Of a stretch of DNA of 64,000 nt, positions 18,479 through 26,112 are shown piece after piece. Every line of letters begins with the position of its first letter. The first letter of the stretch is position 1. Both the position numbers and the translations under genes were made by a program. The stretch is from Pedobacter mendelii (GTDB taxonomy: Bacteria > Bacteroidota > Bacteroidia > Sphingobacteriales > Sphingobacteriaceae): assembly GCF_014635725.1 (NCBI RefSeq), contig NZ_BMDJ01000006.1, forward strand, positions 158,534-222,533. Reading direction: 5' to 3'. A model generated the notes under the pieces. It searched no databases. It had not been told where the DNA came from and saw nothing but the letters and a program-made list of their open reading frames with translations.

Positions 18479-18513
18479 AAAAAGCCTTTGAAAAAAATTC
18501 AAGGGCTTTTTTC
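18479..18513 (+). terminator. Intrinsic terminator of efp
   Basis: Arms AAAAAGCCTTTGAA and TTCAAGGGCTTTTTT pair with one imperfection around a short A-rich loop and end in a T run, 15 bases after the efp stop. Confidence 0.75.
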
Positions 18514-18541
18514 TTCGCGTTATATTTACCTAAATGGTATT

Positions 18542-19102
18542 ATGTTAAAGTCTGAAATCAGAAAACAAGCCTTAAAAAGTAGATTATCATTAAGTGACGA
18601 AGAGTATAAAACGCTAAACAACGAATTACTGAAACAGTTTATTGCTTTAGATTTCGATCGTGTAAAAACGATTCATGTTTTTTTACCAATTACCGAAAAA
18701 AAAGAGCCAAATACTTTTTTACTAATAGAGTGGCTTACTCAAAATCATCCAGAAATTAAAATCATCGTTCCGAAAGCTGATTTTGACATGGTAATAATGA
18801 CTAATCATGAATATTTAGGTATAGATGATTTGCAGAAAAACCTTTATGATATATTGGAGCCACAAAGAGGAAATGTTTATGAGGGTGCCGTTGATATGGT
18901 TTTAATTCCTCTTTTAGCATTTGATAAAAAAGGTTATCGTGTTGGTTATGGCAAAGGCTTCTACGACCGTTTTCTTGAAAGTTTAAATGCTCAAAAAATA
19001 GGCTTATCTTTATCATCTGCAGGAAATAAAATTGATGATGTTAACGAATACGACATCCGGTTAGATTTTTGCATTACACCAACAGAAATTATCAAATTTT
19101 AA
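18542..19102 (+). CDS. 5-formyltetrahydrofolate cyclo-ligase
   Basis: The 186-residue enzyme converts 5-formyl-THF into 5,10-methenyl-THF with ATP. The N-terminus MLKSEIRKQALKSRLSL supplies the basic ATP-binding residues, and the hallmark LIPLLAFDKKGYRVGYGKGFYDRFL lies near residues 122-146 in two adjoining motifs (PLLAFD and RVGYGKGFYDR). The open frame extends to 18476, but that part is the efp terminator, so the ATG at 18542 is the start. A TATATTTA box at 18521-18528 may serve as promoter. purU, also formyl-folate metabolism, is 21 kb away. Confidence 0.93.
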   Translation: MLKSEIRKQALKSRLSLSDEEYKTLNNELLKQFIALDFDRVKTIHVFLPITEKKEPNTFLLIEWLTQNHPEIKIIVPKADFDMVIMTNHEYLGIDDLQKNLYDILEPQRGNVYEGAVDMVLIPLLAFDKKGYRVGYGKGFYDRFLESLNAQKIGLSLSSAGNKIDDVNEYDIRLDFCITPTEIIKF

Positions 19103-19113
19103 CATTAGTAATC

Positions 19114-19272
19114 ATGCCACAGGAAATCGTTATTAAAACCGAAAAACAATACGAAGACAACATGATTGCAGTATTCGAATTGCAGGAAAAAGAGGAACTC
19201 ACAGCCGATGACTTAAAGCAAATTGAATTGATGTTAAAGGCTGGAGAAAAATACGAAGCAGAACACTTATAG
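19114..19272 (+). CDS. Small acidic conserved-looking protein (52 aa)
   Basis: The ATG at 19114 opens 52 codons, MPQEIVIKTEKQ to KYEAEHL, 11 bases after the cyclo-ligase stop. Composition is highly acidic with amphipathic heptads (ELQEKEELTADDLKQIEL), suggesting one or two helices. I do not recognise a family. Tight spacing to the upstream gene and sensible codon use favour a real gene, probably co-transcribed. It ends 10 bases before the convergent xth stop. Confidence 0.6.
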   Translation: MPQEIVIKTEKQYEDNMIAVFELQEKEELTADDLKQIELMLKAGEKYEAEHL

Positions 19273-19282
19273 TTTTTTTCAA

Positions 19283-20050
19283 TTAATCCATTTCCAACAA
19301 AACCGGGCAATGATCTGAATGAATTGCGTCTGGTAAAATTCTTACATTTCTTAATCGGCCTTCCATTGGTTTTGTAGCTAAATGATAATCAATACGCCAA
19401 CCTAAGTTTTTTCCTCGCGAACCTGCTCGATAACTCCACCAGGTATAATGATGTGGGTCTTGGTTAAAATAACGGAAAGTATCAATAAATCCATTATCTA
19501 AAAACAACTGCATCCATTCTCGTTCTTCTGGCAAAAAACCAGATGAATTGGCATTTGACTTTGGATTGTGAATATCAATTGATGTATGGCAAATGTTGTA
19601 ATCGCCGCTAACAATTAAGCTGGGGATTTCCTTGCGCAATTTGCCAATGTAAACATCAAAGAATTTCATAAACTCATACTTTTTCACTTGGCGCTCATCG
19701 CCACTTGAGCCAGATGGCATATACAAACTCATCAGTGAGAAATCATCAAAATCAGCTCTTAAAATTCTCCCTTCTTTATCGATCCATTCTTCGCCACAGC
19801 CATACTCAACATGAGTAGGTTTTATTTTTGTTAATATGGCCACCCCACTGTATCCTTTTTTCTCCGCCGGAAACCAATAGTGATGATAGCCTAATTGCTC
19901 TATTAAACCAATAATTTCAGGGATTTGTAATGGCATTGCTTTTACTTCTTGTAAGCAAACCATATCAGCATTAGCAGCTTGCAACCAACCGAAGAAGTTT
20001 TTTGTGCTTGCGGCACGGATTCCATTAACGTTGTAGGAGATGATTTTCAT
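19283..20050 (-). CDS. xth: Exodeoxyribonuclease III / AP endonuclease
   Basis: The 255-residue enzyme belongs to the ExoIII/APE1 family that cuts at abasic sites and removes 3' blocks. Motifs: MKIISYNVNGIRAA (active-site Asn), CLQEVKA (metal-binding Glu), LYMPSG (catalytic Tyr), VSGDYNICH (Asp/Asn pair), and the C-terminal IHSDHCPVLLEMD (catalytic Asp-His). WWSYRAGSRGKNLGWRIDY is typical of the XthA subgroup. Convergent with the small acidic gene and followed upstream by the cyclophilin gene on the same strand, 53 bases away. Confidence 0.95.
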   Translation of the reverse strand: MKIISYNVNGIRAASTKNFFGWLQAANADMVCLQEVKAMPLQIPEIIGLIEQLGYHHYWFPAEKKGYSGVAILTKIKPTHVEYGCGEEWIDKEGRILRADFDDFSLMSLYMPSGSSGDERQVKKYEFMKFFDVYIGKLRKEIPSLIVSGDYNICHTSIDIHNPKSNANSSGFLPEEREWMQLFLDNGFIDTFRYFNQDPHHYTWWSYRAGSRGKNLGWRIDYHLATKPMEGRLRNVRILPDAIHSDHCPVLLEMD

Positions 20051-20103
20051 TCCAAATTTCCAATAAAATTATTCTTTTTTTATAATCGGCAAGAACCCAT
20101 TAA

Positions 20104-20817
20104 TTACATAACCATTTTGTCCTTCAATGAATCCTGCCCTAATTGCTTTTCTAACTTTTTCGCCGCTCTCCTTTTCAAAATTGTAATAACCATTTTTACA
20201 TCTTGTTTAGGTCTGTTATTTTTATCGGTAATTAAAGCCGCAATTTTATCAACCATATCCAAACCAACAACAATTTCGCCATAAACGGTATAATTTCTAT
20301 CTAAATGAGGTGCTCCTCCAACAGTTTTATAAACTTGTCTTTGCCATTCTGGTATTTTAAATTTCAATCGTTTTTCTTCAACGCTATTCAACTGCTCATC
20401 TGTAAAAACTTTTCCTTGTACCAAATAAAACTGACTTCCGCTTGATGCTTTATCTGGATTATTATCTCGTGCTGCAGCCAAAACACCTTTCTTATGAAAT
20501 AAACTATCTCTAAATTCTGCTGGAATAGTATATTTAGGTCCACCTTCACCAAGTAAAGAATCTGGTTTTGCGTTCCTTGAGTCTGGGTCGCCGCCCTGAA
20601 TCATAAAATCTTTAATCACCCTATGAAATAAAGTGCCATTGTAATATCCTTCTTTAGTAAGCTTTAAAAAGTTATTCCTATGCAAAGGTGTTTCATTATA
20701 CAATCTCACAACACATTCGCCAAATTCAGTTTTAATTCGGATATATTGATTTTTCGGCTTAGCTGCAAAGGTAGAAAGCACGGAGAAAATGCAGATAAAC
20801 AATAATAATTTCTTCAT
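20104..20817 (-). CDS. Exported cyclophilin-type peptidyl-prolyl isomerase
   Basis: The 237-residue protein has a signal peptide (ends near TFAAKP) and a cyclophilin domain: TLFHRVIKDFMIQGGDP (catalytic Arg in FHRVI), then SSGSQFYLVQG and YTVYGEIVVGLDMVDKIA. It should assist proline isomerisation of envelope proteins in the periplasm. A Bacteroidota-type insertion (FTDEQLNSVEEKRLKFKIP) separates the core strands, and a basic C-terminal tail (LKRRAAKKLEKQL) follows. Same strand as xth. Confidence 0.92.
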   Translation of the reverse strand: MKKLLLFICIFSVLSTFAAKPKNQYIRIKTEFGECVVRLYNETPLHRNNFLKLTKEGYYNGTLFHRVIKDFMIQGGDPDSRNAKPDSLLGEGGPKYTIPAEFRDSLFHKKGVLAAARDNNPDKASSGSQFYLVQGKVFTDEQLNSVEEKRLKFKIPEWQRQVYKTVGGAPHLDRNYTVYGEIVVGLDMVDKIAALITDKNNRPKQDVKMVITILKRRAAKKLEKQLGQDSLKDKMVM

Positions 20818-20897
20818 TTTAATGGGTTTGAGGCTAAATTAAACTAAAAAATGAAATTCAATAAATAAAAGCTTGTATTATTCGTATTATTTTGCTT

Positions 20898-20905
20898 TAC
20901 CTTTG
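20898..20905 (+). promoter_or_regulatory. -7 promoter box of the metal module
   Basis: TACCTTTG ends 5 nt before the ATG at 20911; CTTG at 20872-20875 is a plausible -33 element (22-nt gap). It implies a leaderless or nearly leaderless mRNA. Confidence 0.6.
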
Positions 20906-20910
20906 TAGTA

Positions 20911-21315
20911 ATGAAGTTAAAACAAAAAATAGCACTTTCTTTGGCTGTATTATATGCAGTTAGTGTTATGGGTTTGGCTTTAAGTTTGCATTTCTGCAGT
21001 GGTAAATTAGAGAATGTAAAGCTGTTCAGTAATGAGGTTTCTTGCAAATTCTGCAAGGATATTCCTGTCGAAAAGATAAAAGACGATGGCTGTTGCAAAA
21101 ACACACAAGTAACCGTTAAAGTGAAAGATAGTCACCAAACCGAGGCACAAATACAAATGCCGAAGTTGTTTTCTATTCAGCTTTTTCTTCATCAACCAGT
21201 TTTAGAATTTCTTACCGACATTACCCCTGCTTTTTTCAGAAAAATTAGCAACAAGGTGCCGCCACTTTCCTCGCGGATTGCCCTTCATCTTTTCAATTGT
21301 ATTTTTAGGAATTAG
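20911..21315 (+). CDS. HYC_CC_PP-type small cysteine-rich protein
   Basis: The 134-residue protein has an N-terminal signal/TM segment (about 8-28; ALSLAVLYAVSVMGLALSLHF) followed by the pattern that names this family: HFCSG, CKFCKD, CC and a late PP (KVPPLSS). The cysteines (HFC, CxxC, CC) suggest metal binding or redox chemistry, but no function has been shown to my knowledge. In Bacteroidota such genes often begin copper or heavy-metal clusters, and here an HMA protein gene follows after 112 bases. The short leader indicates this is the first gene of the transcript. Confidence 0.75.
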   Translation: MKLKQKIALSLAVLYAVSVMGLALSLHFCSGKLENVKLFSNEVSCKFCKDIPVEKIKDDGCCKNTQVTVKVKDSHQTEAQIQMPKLFSIQLFLHQPVLEFLTDITPAFFRKISNKVPPLSSRIALHLFNCIFRN

Positions 21316-21328
21316 GATTAAATAAATC

Positions 21329-21394
21329 CGTCATGCTGAACTCGTTTCAGTATTTATTTTGCTATTAAGGCGCTGAATAAATTCAAGTGTAACG
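21329..21394. repeat. Degenerate dispersed palindromic repeat (copy A)
   Basis: Starts CGTCATGCTGAACTCGTTTC and ends GCTGAATAAATTCAAGTGTAACG. The halves are weakly inverted. Related sequences at 36615-36695 and 37871-37940 share the words CCCTGAA/GCTGAA and TTTCAG. Confidence 0.5.
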
Positions 21395-21427
21395 ATAGCC
21401 TAAGGTTTATTCTAATTCAAAAAAACA

Positions 21428-21964
21428 ATGAAAACAATAAAATTATTAAGCATTATCATGCTTTTCTTTGCCGTTAAAGTTTCGGCCCAACAAATATTAA
21501 CTGCAGATTTACAGGTAACGGGTTTAACTTGTTCAATGTGTTCAAAAGCCACCCAGAAATCTTTAGAAACTTTGGGCTTTATCAACTCGGTAAAACCCGA
21601 CTTAAATAAAAACATCTTCGTTTTAACCTTTAAAAAAGGTGCAGATATTAATATTGATTTAATTCGAAAAAAAGTTCAGGATGCTGGATTTTCTGTTGGT
21701 GGATTAACTGCCGATTTCACTTTTAACCAGATCAAGGTTGATGAAAAAGGTCAGGCCATTGTTGATGGTAATGTGTATCGTTTTGTAAATGCGAAAAACA
21801 AAACCTTAAACGGGACGGTAAAAGCATCAGTAGTTGATAAAAATTTTATCTCAGGTTCGGCTTTTAAAAAGCAATCTGCGACACTAAATTCTGATGCTTA
21901 CACAAACGGAACCGCTGTTGTTAATGGAAAGAAAACTCGTGTTTATCACCTAGTTCTTTCTTAA
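21428..21964 (+). CDS. Exported heavy-metal-associated (HMA) domain protein
   Basis: The 178-residue protein has a signal peptide (ends near KVSAQ) and an HMA fold at about residues 25-95 with the soft-metal site GLTCSMCSKA, where Cys36 and Cys39 would bind Cu(I), Zn(II) or similar. The C-terminal half (about 100-178) has no family I can name. It would be a periplasmic metal carrier that passes the ion to the outer-membrane barrel or transporter coded nearby. The next gene starts 2 bases after its stop, so it is cotranscribed. Confidence 0.85.
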   Translation: MKTIKLLSIIMLFFAVKVSAQQILTADLQVTGLTCSMCSKATQKSLETLGFINSVKPDLNKNIFVLTFKKGADINIDLIRKKVQDAGFSVGGLTADFTFNQIKVDEKGQAIVDGNVYRFVNAKNKTLNGTVKASVVDKNFISGSAFKKQSATLNSDAYTNGTAVVNGKKTRVYHLVLS

Positions 21965-21965
21965 C

Positions 21966-22775
21966 ATGAAAAGAGTTTTAATATCGGCACTAATTTTTAT
22001 TGGTACCTACATGGCCGCGTTCAGTCAAGAATTATACGTTTTTACTGAGCCTGCAAGCAACATGCCAACGAAGTCAATTGGTGTAAGAATCACAAATGAG
22101 GGCATGAATAACCCTGATTTTATGAGCAGAACCATTCCCGAGGTCATGATTGGCTTTAATAAAAACCTAATGATGCATGCTCAAGCTTTCTTATCTGATA
22201 TGGACGGGAATTACCGTTTAGAGGGTGGAAGTCTATACGCCAAATATCGTTTTTTATCTCTGGATGAGGCACATTCTCATTTCAGAGCAGCTGCATTTGG
22301 AAGGGTTAGTACAAGTAAAAGACCAACATTTACCAGAGATATAAATTTAGAGGGTGATAATAGTGGGGTACAAGGTGGATTAATTCTTACGCAACTTTTG
22401 CATAAACTGGCTTTATCGGCAACTTTGGGTTACGCACATGCATTTAAAGATAACGAAGGACAGGTTAGCGGCATGCCGAGACCGAATAATATGTTATCTT
22501 ACAGCTTGTCTTCGGGCTATTTAGTTCTACCTTTTGTTTATAAAAATTACAAGGAGCCTAATTTCAATCTGTATTTCGAAATGTTAGGTAAAACCGACCC
22601 AAGTTCGGGCCAATCTTATTTAGATTTAGCTCCTGCAGTTCAAGTGATTTTGAACAGTACAACCAGAATTGATCTAGGCTACCGCTTTCAGGCAACAGGG
22701 AATATAGCCAATCGATACACTAAAAACATGTACTTGATTAGGGCAGAATTCAATTTTTTTAACGTATTAAAATAG
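21966..22775 (+). CDS. Outer-membrane beta-barrel-like protein of the metal module
   Basis: The 269-residue protein has a signal peptide (ends near AAFSQE) and then alternating short amphipathic strands with many aromatic ends and a final strand ending in a hydrophobic FFNVLK, as in outer-membrane beta-barrels. Eight or more strands are suggested. I do not know a named family. Position between the HMA protein and a DUF3347 protein, 2 bases from each, supports a role in metal passage or sensing across the outer membrane. Confidence 0.65.
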   Translation: MKRVLISALIFIGTYMAAFSQELYVFTEPASNMPTKSIGVRITNEGMNNPDFMSRTIPEVMIGFNKNLMMHAQAFLSDMDGNYRLEGGSLYAKYRFLSLDEAHSHFRAAAFGRVSTSKRPTFTRDINLEGDNSGVQGGLILTQLLHKLALSATLGYAHAFKDNEGQVSGMPRPNNMLSYSLSSGYLVLPFVYKNYKEPNFNLYFEMLGKTDPSSGQSYLDLAPAVQVILNSTTRIDLGYRFQATGNIANRYTKNMYLIRAEFNFFNVLK

Positions 22776-22777
22776 AA

Positions 22778-23287
22778 ATGATCATGAAAAGAATAATCAT
22801 TATAGTGGCTATAATCGCCATTGCAACTACTAAAATAACTTTTGCACAAAGTAAAACAGACGCAGCTTTTAATCAAGTATTACTTGCATATTACGATGTT
22901 AAGAATGCCTTATCAACCGACAAAAAAGATGCAGCCATCGAAAAAGTAAAGGTTTTAACAGCAAAAGTAAATGATGTTCCAAACAAAGATTTAACCACAG
23001 CACAACAAAAAGTTTGGATGGAACAATCATCGATTATCAAAAGTAAAGCAGCCCAATTAGCTGGCAGCAATGACATTAAAACACAAAGAAAATCTTTCGA
23101 GGGGATTTCCTATGCCATGATTAAAACAGTAAAAACTATAAAATTTAATAATGCTACTGTTTATATTCAGCATTGCCCAATGGCTAAAGCGAGTTGGTTA
23201 AATGAAAAAGAAAATATCGAAAATCCATATTATGGAAGTATGATGTTTGATTGTGGTGACATTTCTGAAACGATAAAATCGAAATAA
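22778..23287 (+). CDS. DUF3347 domain-containing exported protein
   Basis: The 169-residue protein has a signal peptide (ends near ITFAQ) and the DUF3347 helical region: AAFNQVLLAYYDVKNAL, then the tail VYIQHCPMAKASWL and NPYYGSMMFDCGDI, where Cys and Met/His residues recur (CPMA and DCG). DUF3347 commonly accompanies CusB-type efflux or copper genes and may help metal binding in the periplasm. An ATG at 22784 is a possible alternative start. It overlaps the regulator gene by 1 base (TAATG), a sign of coupled translation. Confidence 0.8.
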   Translation: MIMKRIIIIVAIIAIATTKITFAQSKTDAAFNQVLLAYYDVKNALSTDKKDAAIEKVKVLTAKVNDVPNKDLTTAQQKVWMEQSSIIKSKAAQLAGSNDIKTQRKSFEGISYAMIKTVKTIKFNNATVYIQHCPMAKASWLNEKENIENPYYGSMMFDCGDISETIKSK

Positions 23288-23847
23288 TGCTGCTTCATAT
23301 CAAAAATATGGTATGCAACCGTTGTAAAATGGTGGTTAAGGCCGAGCTGGAAAAGCTTGGCTTTAACCTTGTTTCGGTTGAGTTAGGTAAAGTGTCGTTA
23401 GCGGAAAGCCTTTCTTCTGATGATAAATTAAAAATAGCCGAAAAAATAAATTATTTCGGTTTTGAATTACTGGAAGATAGGAAAACCCAAGTTGCTGAGC
23501 AGGTTAAAACTTCAATTATAAACCTAGTTCATTACACCAAAGAGCCATTAAAAATGAACTTATCTTCTTACTTAAGCGAAAACCTTAGTTTGGAATATGC
23601 TCAAATTAGTTCCGTTTTCTCTGAAGTTGAAAACCAAACTATAGAGAAATATTTCATTGCTCAAAAAGTTGAAAAAGCAAAAGAGATGCTCACATATGAT
23701 GAGCTTACCCTAAGCGAAATCGCTTATCAACTTAATTACAGTAGCGTTGCGCACCTTTCTGCTCAGTTTAAAAAGGTAACTGGTTTAACCCCATCGGCAT
23801 ATAAAAGAGAAAATTTAGGTAAAAGAAAAACTCTGGATGAGGTTTAA
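23287..23847 (+). CDS. AraC-family regulator with N-terminal HMA-like metal-binding domain
   Basis: The 186-residue protein joins two domains. Residues 1-65 look like an HMA-type ferredoxin fold with the site M8-V-C10-N-R-C13 (NMVCNRCKM), ending at KINYFGFELLED. Residues about 80-178 are an AraC DNA-binding region, with LTLSEIAYQLNYSSVAHLS as the helix-turn-helix and FKKVTGLTPSAYK as the conserved second motif. This predicts direct Cys-mediated metal sensing in a transcription factor. It is the last gene of the metal module, overlaps DUF3347 by 1 base and may regulate the module. Sensing is inference. Confidence 0.8.
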   Translation: MLLHIKNMVCNRCKMVVKAELEKLGFNLVSVELGKVSLAESLSSDDKLKIAEKINYFGFELLEDRKTQVAEQVKTSIINLVHYTKEPLKMNLSSYLSENLSLEYAQISSVFSEVENQTIEKYFIAQKVEKAKEMLTYDELTLSEIAYQLNYSSVAHLSAQFKKVTGLTPSAYKRENLGKRKTLDEV

Positions 23848-24073
23848 ATAATTACTAAAATTTCAGTTAAAACTGAAAGCAAAGAATAGCTGTGTGGCAA
23901 ATGCGGCATCAGAAAAAACAATGTTTTGGAGCGTATAATCTTCCATTTAATTGCGGTTGCCTTCATTCTGAGATTAGATTAAAAACTCCATAGCTTTAGC
24001 CACTCTCCTTTCTTACCATACCTCAAGTGGAAAATATTTATCTCGCCGTACTTTTAAGCTCAAATTCTACAGG

Positions 24074-24898
24074 ATGTCAACTTTATCTCAACTTAGAGCC
24101 TTTACTAAGCGTTTGCCTCAAACTGATTTAATGCCAACACTTTTTATCGGTCATGGCTCGCCGATGAACGGCATAGAAAACAATGAGTTTAGCAAGAGTT
24201 GGGCTGACTTGGCAAAGTATATTCCGATTCCAAAAGCTGTTTTAGTAGTTTCAGCACACTGGTACACCAATGGGACTTTCGTTACAGCAATGGATTTTCC
24301 TTCTACCATTCATGATTTTGGTGGTTTCCCCCAAGCGCTTTTTGATGTTCAATATCCTGCGCCAGGAAATGCAAAATTGGCCGCAGAAATTCCTGGCATG
24401 GTTCATTCTACCAATATTGGTTTAGACCACGATTGGGGTTTAGACCATGGCACGTGGACAGTGATAAAACACATGTATCCCGAGGCAACAATTCCTGTTC
24501 TTCAAATAAGTATTGATTATACAAAATCACCAGAACAGCATTACGAAATTGCCAACGAAATTTCTGCGCTTCGTAAAAAAGGAATTTTGATAATAGGAAG
24601 TGGAAATATGGTGCATAACCTTAGAATGTTAAGCTGGGAAATGATTAGTGGTGGCGGTTACGATTGGGCAAATGAGATGAATGATAAATTCAAAAATCTA
24701 ATCGTAAATGGCGATCATAAATCCTTAATCGATTACCAGAATTTAGGTTCTGAGGCGATGCTGGCCATCCCAACTCCCGAACATTATTTACCATTGATAT
24801 ATACATTGGGTATGAAAAACGATAAGGAAGATGTTTTTTTCTTCAATGATAAAGCTGTTGGTGGTTCTTTAACAATGACTTCCTTATTGGTTGGTTAA
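24074..24898 (+). CDS. ygiD: 4,5-DOPA dioxygenase extradiol-like protein
   Basis: The 274-residue protein belongs to the LigB-type class III extradiol dioxygenases. FIGHGSPMN (about 23-31), VVSAHWYTNG, and DHDWGLDHGTWTV supply the His and Asp residues that bind the non-heme iron; GNMVHNLR contains a further His. E. coli YgiD opens L-DOPA; the natural substrate in this bacterium is not known. It is monocistronic, with a TACTTTTA box at 24049-24056, 17 nt before the ATG. A start at residue 20 (MPTLFIGHG) is possible. Confidence 0.9.
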   Translation: MSTLSQLRAFTKRLPQTDLMPTLFIGHGSPMNGIENNEFSKSWADLAKYIPIPKAVLVVSAHWYTNGTFVTAMDFPSTIHDFGGFPQALFDVQYPAPGNAKLAAEIPGMVHSTNIGLDHDWGLDHGTWTVIKHMYPEATIPVLQISIDYTKSPEQHYEIANEISALRKKGILIIGSGNMVHNLRMLSWEMISGGGYDWANEMNDKFKNLIVNGDHKSLIDYQNLGSEAMLAIPTPEHYLPLIYTLGMKNDKEDVFFFNDKAVGGSLTMTSLLVG

Positions 24899-25235
24899 TA
24901 CTTATAACGGTGAAAACGCCGCAATACACAAAATATATTAAATAGCATTTAAACCAACAATAAATCTCTTTTGTCCATAATCGATTGACGCGAAAACCAA
25001 AAGCATTTTCTGCTTTTGCTGAAGCAATGAGCGGGGCTGCTCTTCCGTATTCGCACAGGAAATTGCTTTTCAAATTAATTTTTTTATTCCTGTTCGTCTA
25101 AAAGTTACGGGAGTTGGTCGATAATTTATCTACACTGGTATATTAACGCAAATCTGCATGCAACCTTTCTGTCCTCTTGCAGTCTTATATTCAAAACAAC
25201 AATAAAAAGACTTAAAAATATTAAGATATACAATC
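24899..25235. other. Intergenic region with repeat words and candidate ECF promoter
   Basis: No gene is supportable. GAGCGGGGCTGCTCTTCCG near 25029-25047 is a dispersed repeat word. The last part carries the candidate ECF promoter described separately. Confidence 0.5.
25160..25187 (+). promoter_or_regulatory. Candidate ECF-sigma promoter (GCAACC-N16-GTCTTA)
   Basis: GCAACC (25160-25165) and GTCTTA (25182-25187) are spaced by 16 nt, as in AAC/GTC-type promoters of ECF sigma factors. It differs from the TTTG/TAnnTTTG pattern elsewhere in the window and lies about 50 nt before the GIN-domain gene. No sigma factor gene is in this window. Confidence 0.4.
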
Positions 25236-25871
25236 ATGAAAACCTCTATTAAAACATTATTCGCAGCAGCTTTAACAACAGTTATTTTAGGTACTGCAAG
25301 CGTTGTAGCAATTGCAAGCGAAAACAATAACAACTACACAAATTTAACTTCGGTTAAAAACATTAGCAAAATTAAAATCAGCGGTAACGTAAAATTAATT
25401 TTGGTTCAGGATGCTAAAGAAAGTGTAGAGGTTTATGATAACTATTTCGCCAAAAATGCTTTAGTGCAACAACAAAATGGCGAGTTAAGAATCAGTTCTT
25501 TCACTTCGTCTCCTTTAACAGTTATTGCTCATGTAAATAATTTATCATCTATTGAAGCTTCAAACACTTCAAGCGTTAAAACATCAGGAAACTTTAACCT
25601 ATTAAATTTGAATGTGGTTTTAAACGATAATGCAACTGCCGATATTAAAGCAAACACCGTAAACTTAAGGACTAACATTAATGGAACATCTAATTTAGTT
25701 TTAAGTGGTTCTACTGAAAGTTATACTGCTATTTTAAGTTCAATTGCTAAAGTGAGCATGAACGATTTTACCGCAAACAACAAAAACATAAGCACCTCAC
25801 CAATTGTCGCTGGATACAGTGCAAATAGATATGAAGAAATAAAAGTTGATGTTTTAGAATCTATTTTCTAG
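25236..25871 (+). CDS. Exported GIN-domain protein (DUF2807)
   Basis: The 211-residue protein has a signal peptide (ends near VVAIAS) and one DUF2807/GIN beta-helix-like domain (about 35-205), recognisable by ISKIKISGNVKLILVQ and many short Asn/Thr-rich strands such as LSSIEASNTSSVKTSG. Such proteins are called putative auto-transporter adhesin heads, but the function is not established. Low Cys and high Asn content fit a surface or periplasmic beta-helix. A candidate ECF-type promoter upstream suggests a stress-responsive envelope gene. It is followed by a hairpin terminator. Confidence 0.8.
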   Translation: MKTSIKTLFAAALTTVILGTASVVAIASENNNNYTNLTSVKNISKIKISGNVKLILVQDAKESVEVYDNYFAKNALVQQQNGELRISSFTSSPLTVIAHVNNLSSIEASNTSSVKTSGNFNLLNLNVVLNDNATADIKANTVNLRTNINGTSNLVLSGSTESYTAILSSIAKVSMNDFTANNKNISTSPIVAGYSANRYEEIKVDVLESIF

Positions 25872-25915
25872 TCATCACAAGAAAGATAAAGTTTAGTTTT
25901 AGTTAATGATTGAAG

Positions 25916-25949
25916 CAGCGGCGGAGCGATTCCAGCCGCTGTTTTCGTT
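25916..25949 (+). terminator. Terminator after the GIN-domain gene
   Basis: CAGCGGC (25916-25922) and GCCGCTG (25935-25941) form a 7-bp GC-rich stem with a 12-nt loop, followed by TTTTCGTTT. GCCGAAGAT words further on resemble dispersed repeats. Confidence 0.6.
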
Positions 25950-26067
25950 TGTAAGGTTTTTGCCGAAGATTCGCATCTGCGGCTAACCACATATCAGCAT
26001 TCTGCCATTTTTAGCGGATACAGATTAGCTTTGTCACTTCTATATACACTCCCAAATATTTTATACT

Positions 26068-26075
26068 TACTTTTG
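26068..26075 (+). promoter_or_regulatory. -7 promoter box for the ABC-F gene
   Basis: TACTTTTG matches TAnnTTTG; no well-spaced -33 TTTG is seen. It is 37 nt before the TTG start of the ABC-F gene. Confidence 0.45.
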
Positions 26076-26112
26076 CACTAATTTTCCTTTATAAATCCGA
26101 AATACAAAAAAA

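Noticed and set aside
18476..18541. N-terminal extension of the cyclo-ligase
   Set aside because: These codons lie in the efp terminator hairpin; the ATG at 18542 begins the conserved domain.
24445..24460. CACGTGGACA in ygiD as a third parS
   Set aside because: It matches only the central part of the 16-mer and encodes the conserved DHGTW motif, so it is coding sequence by chance.
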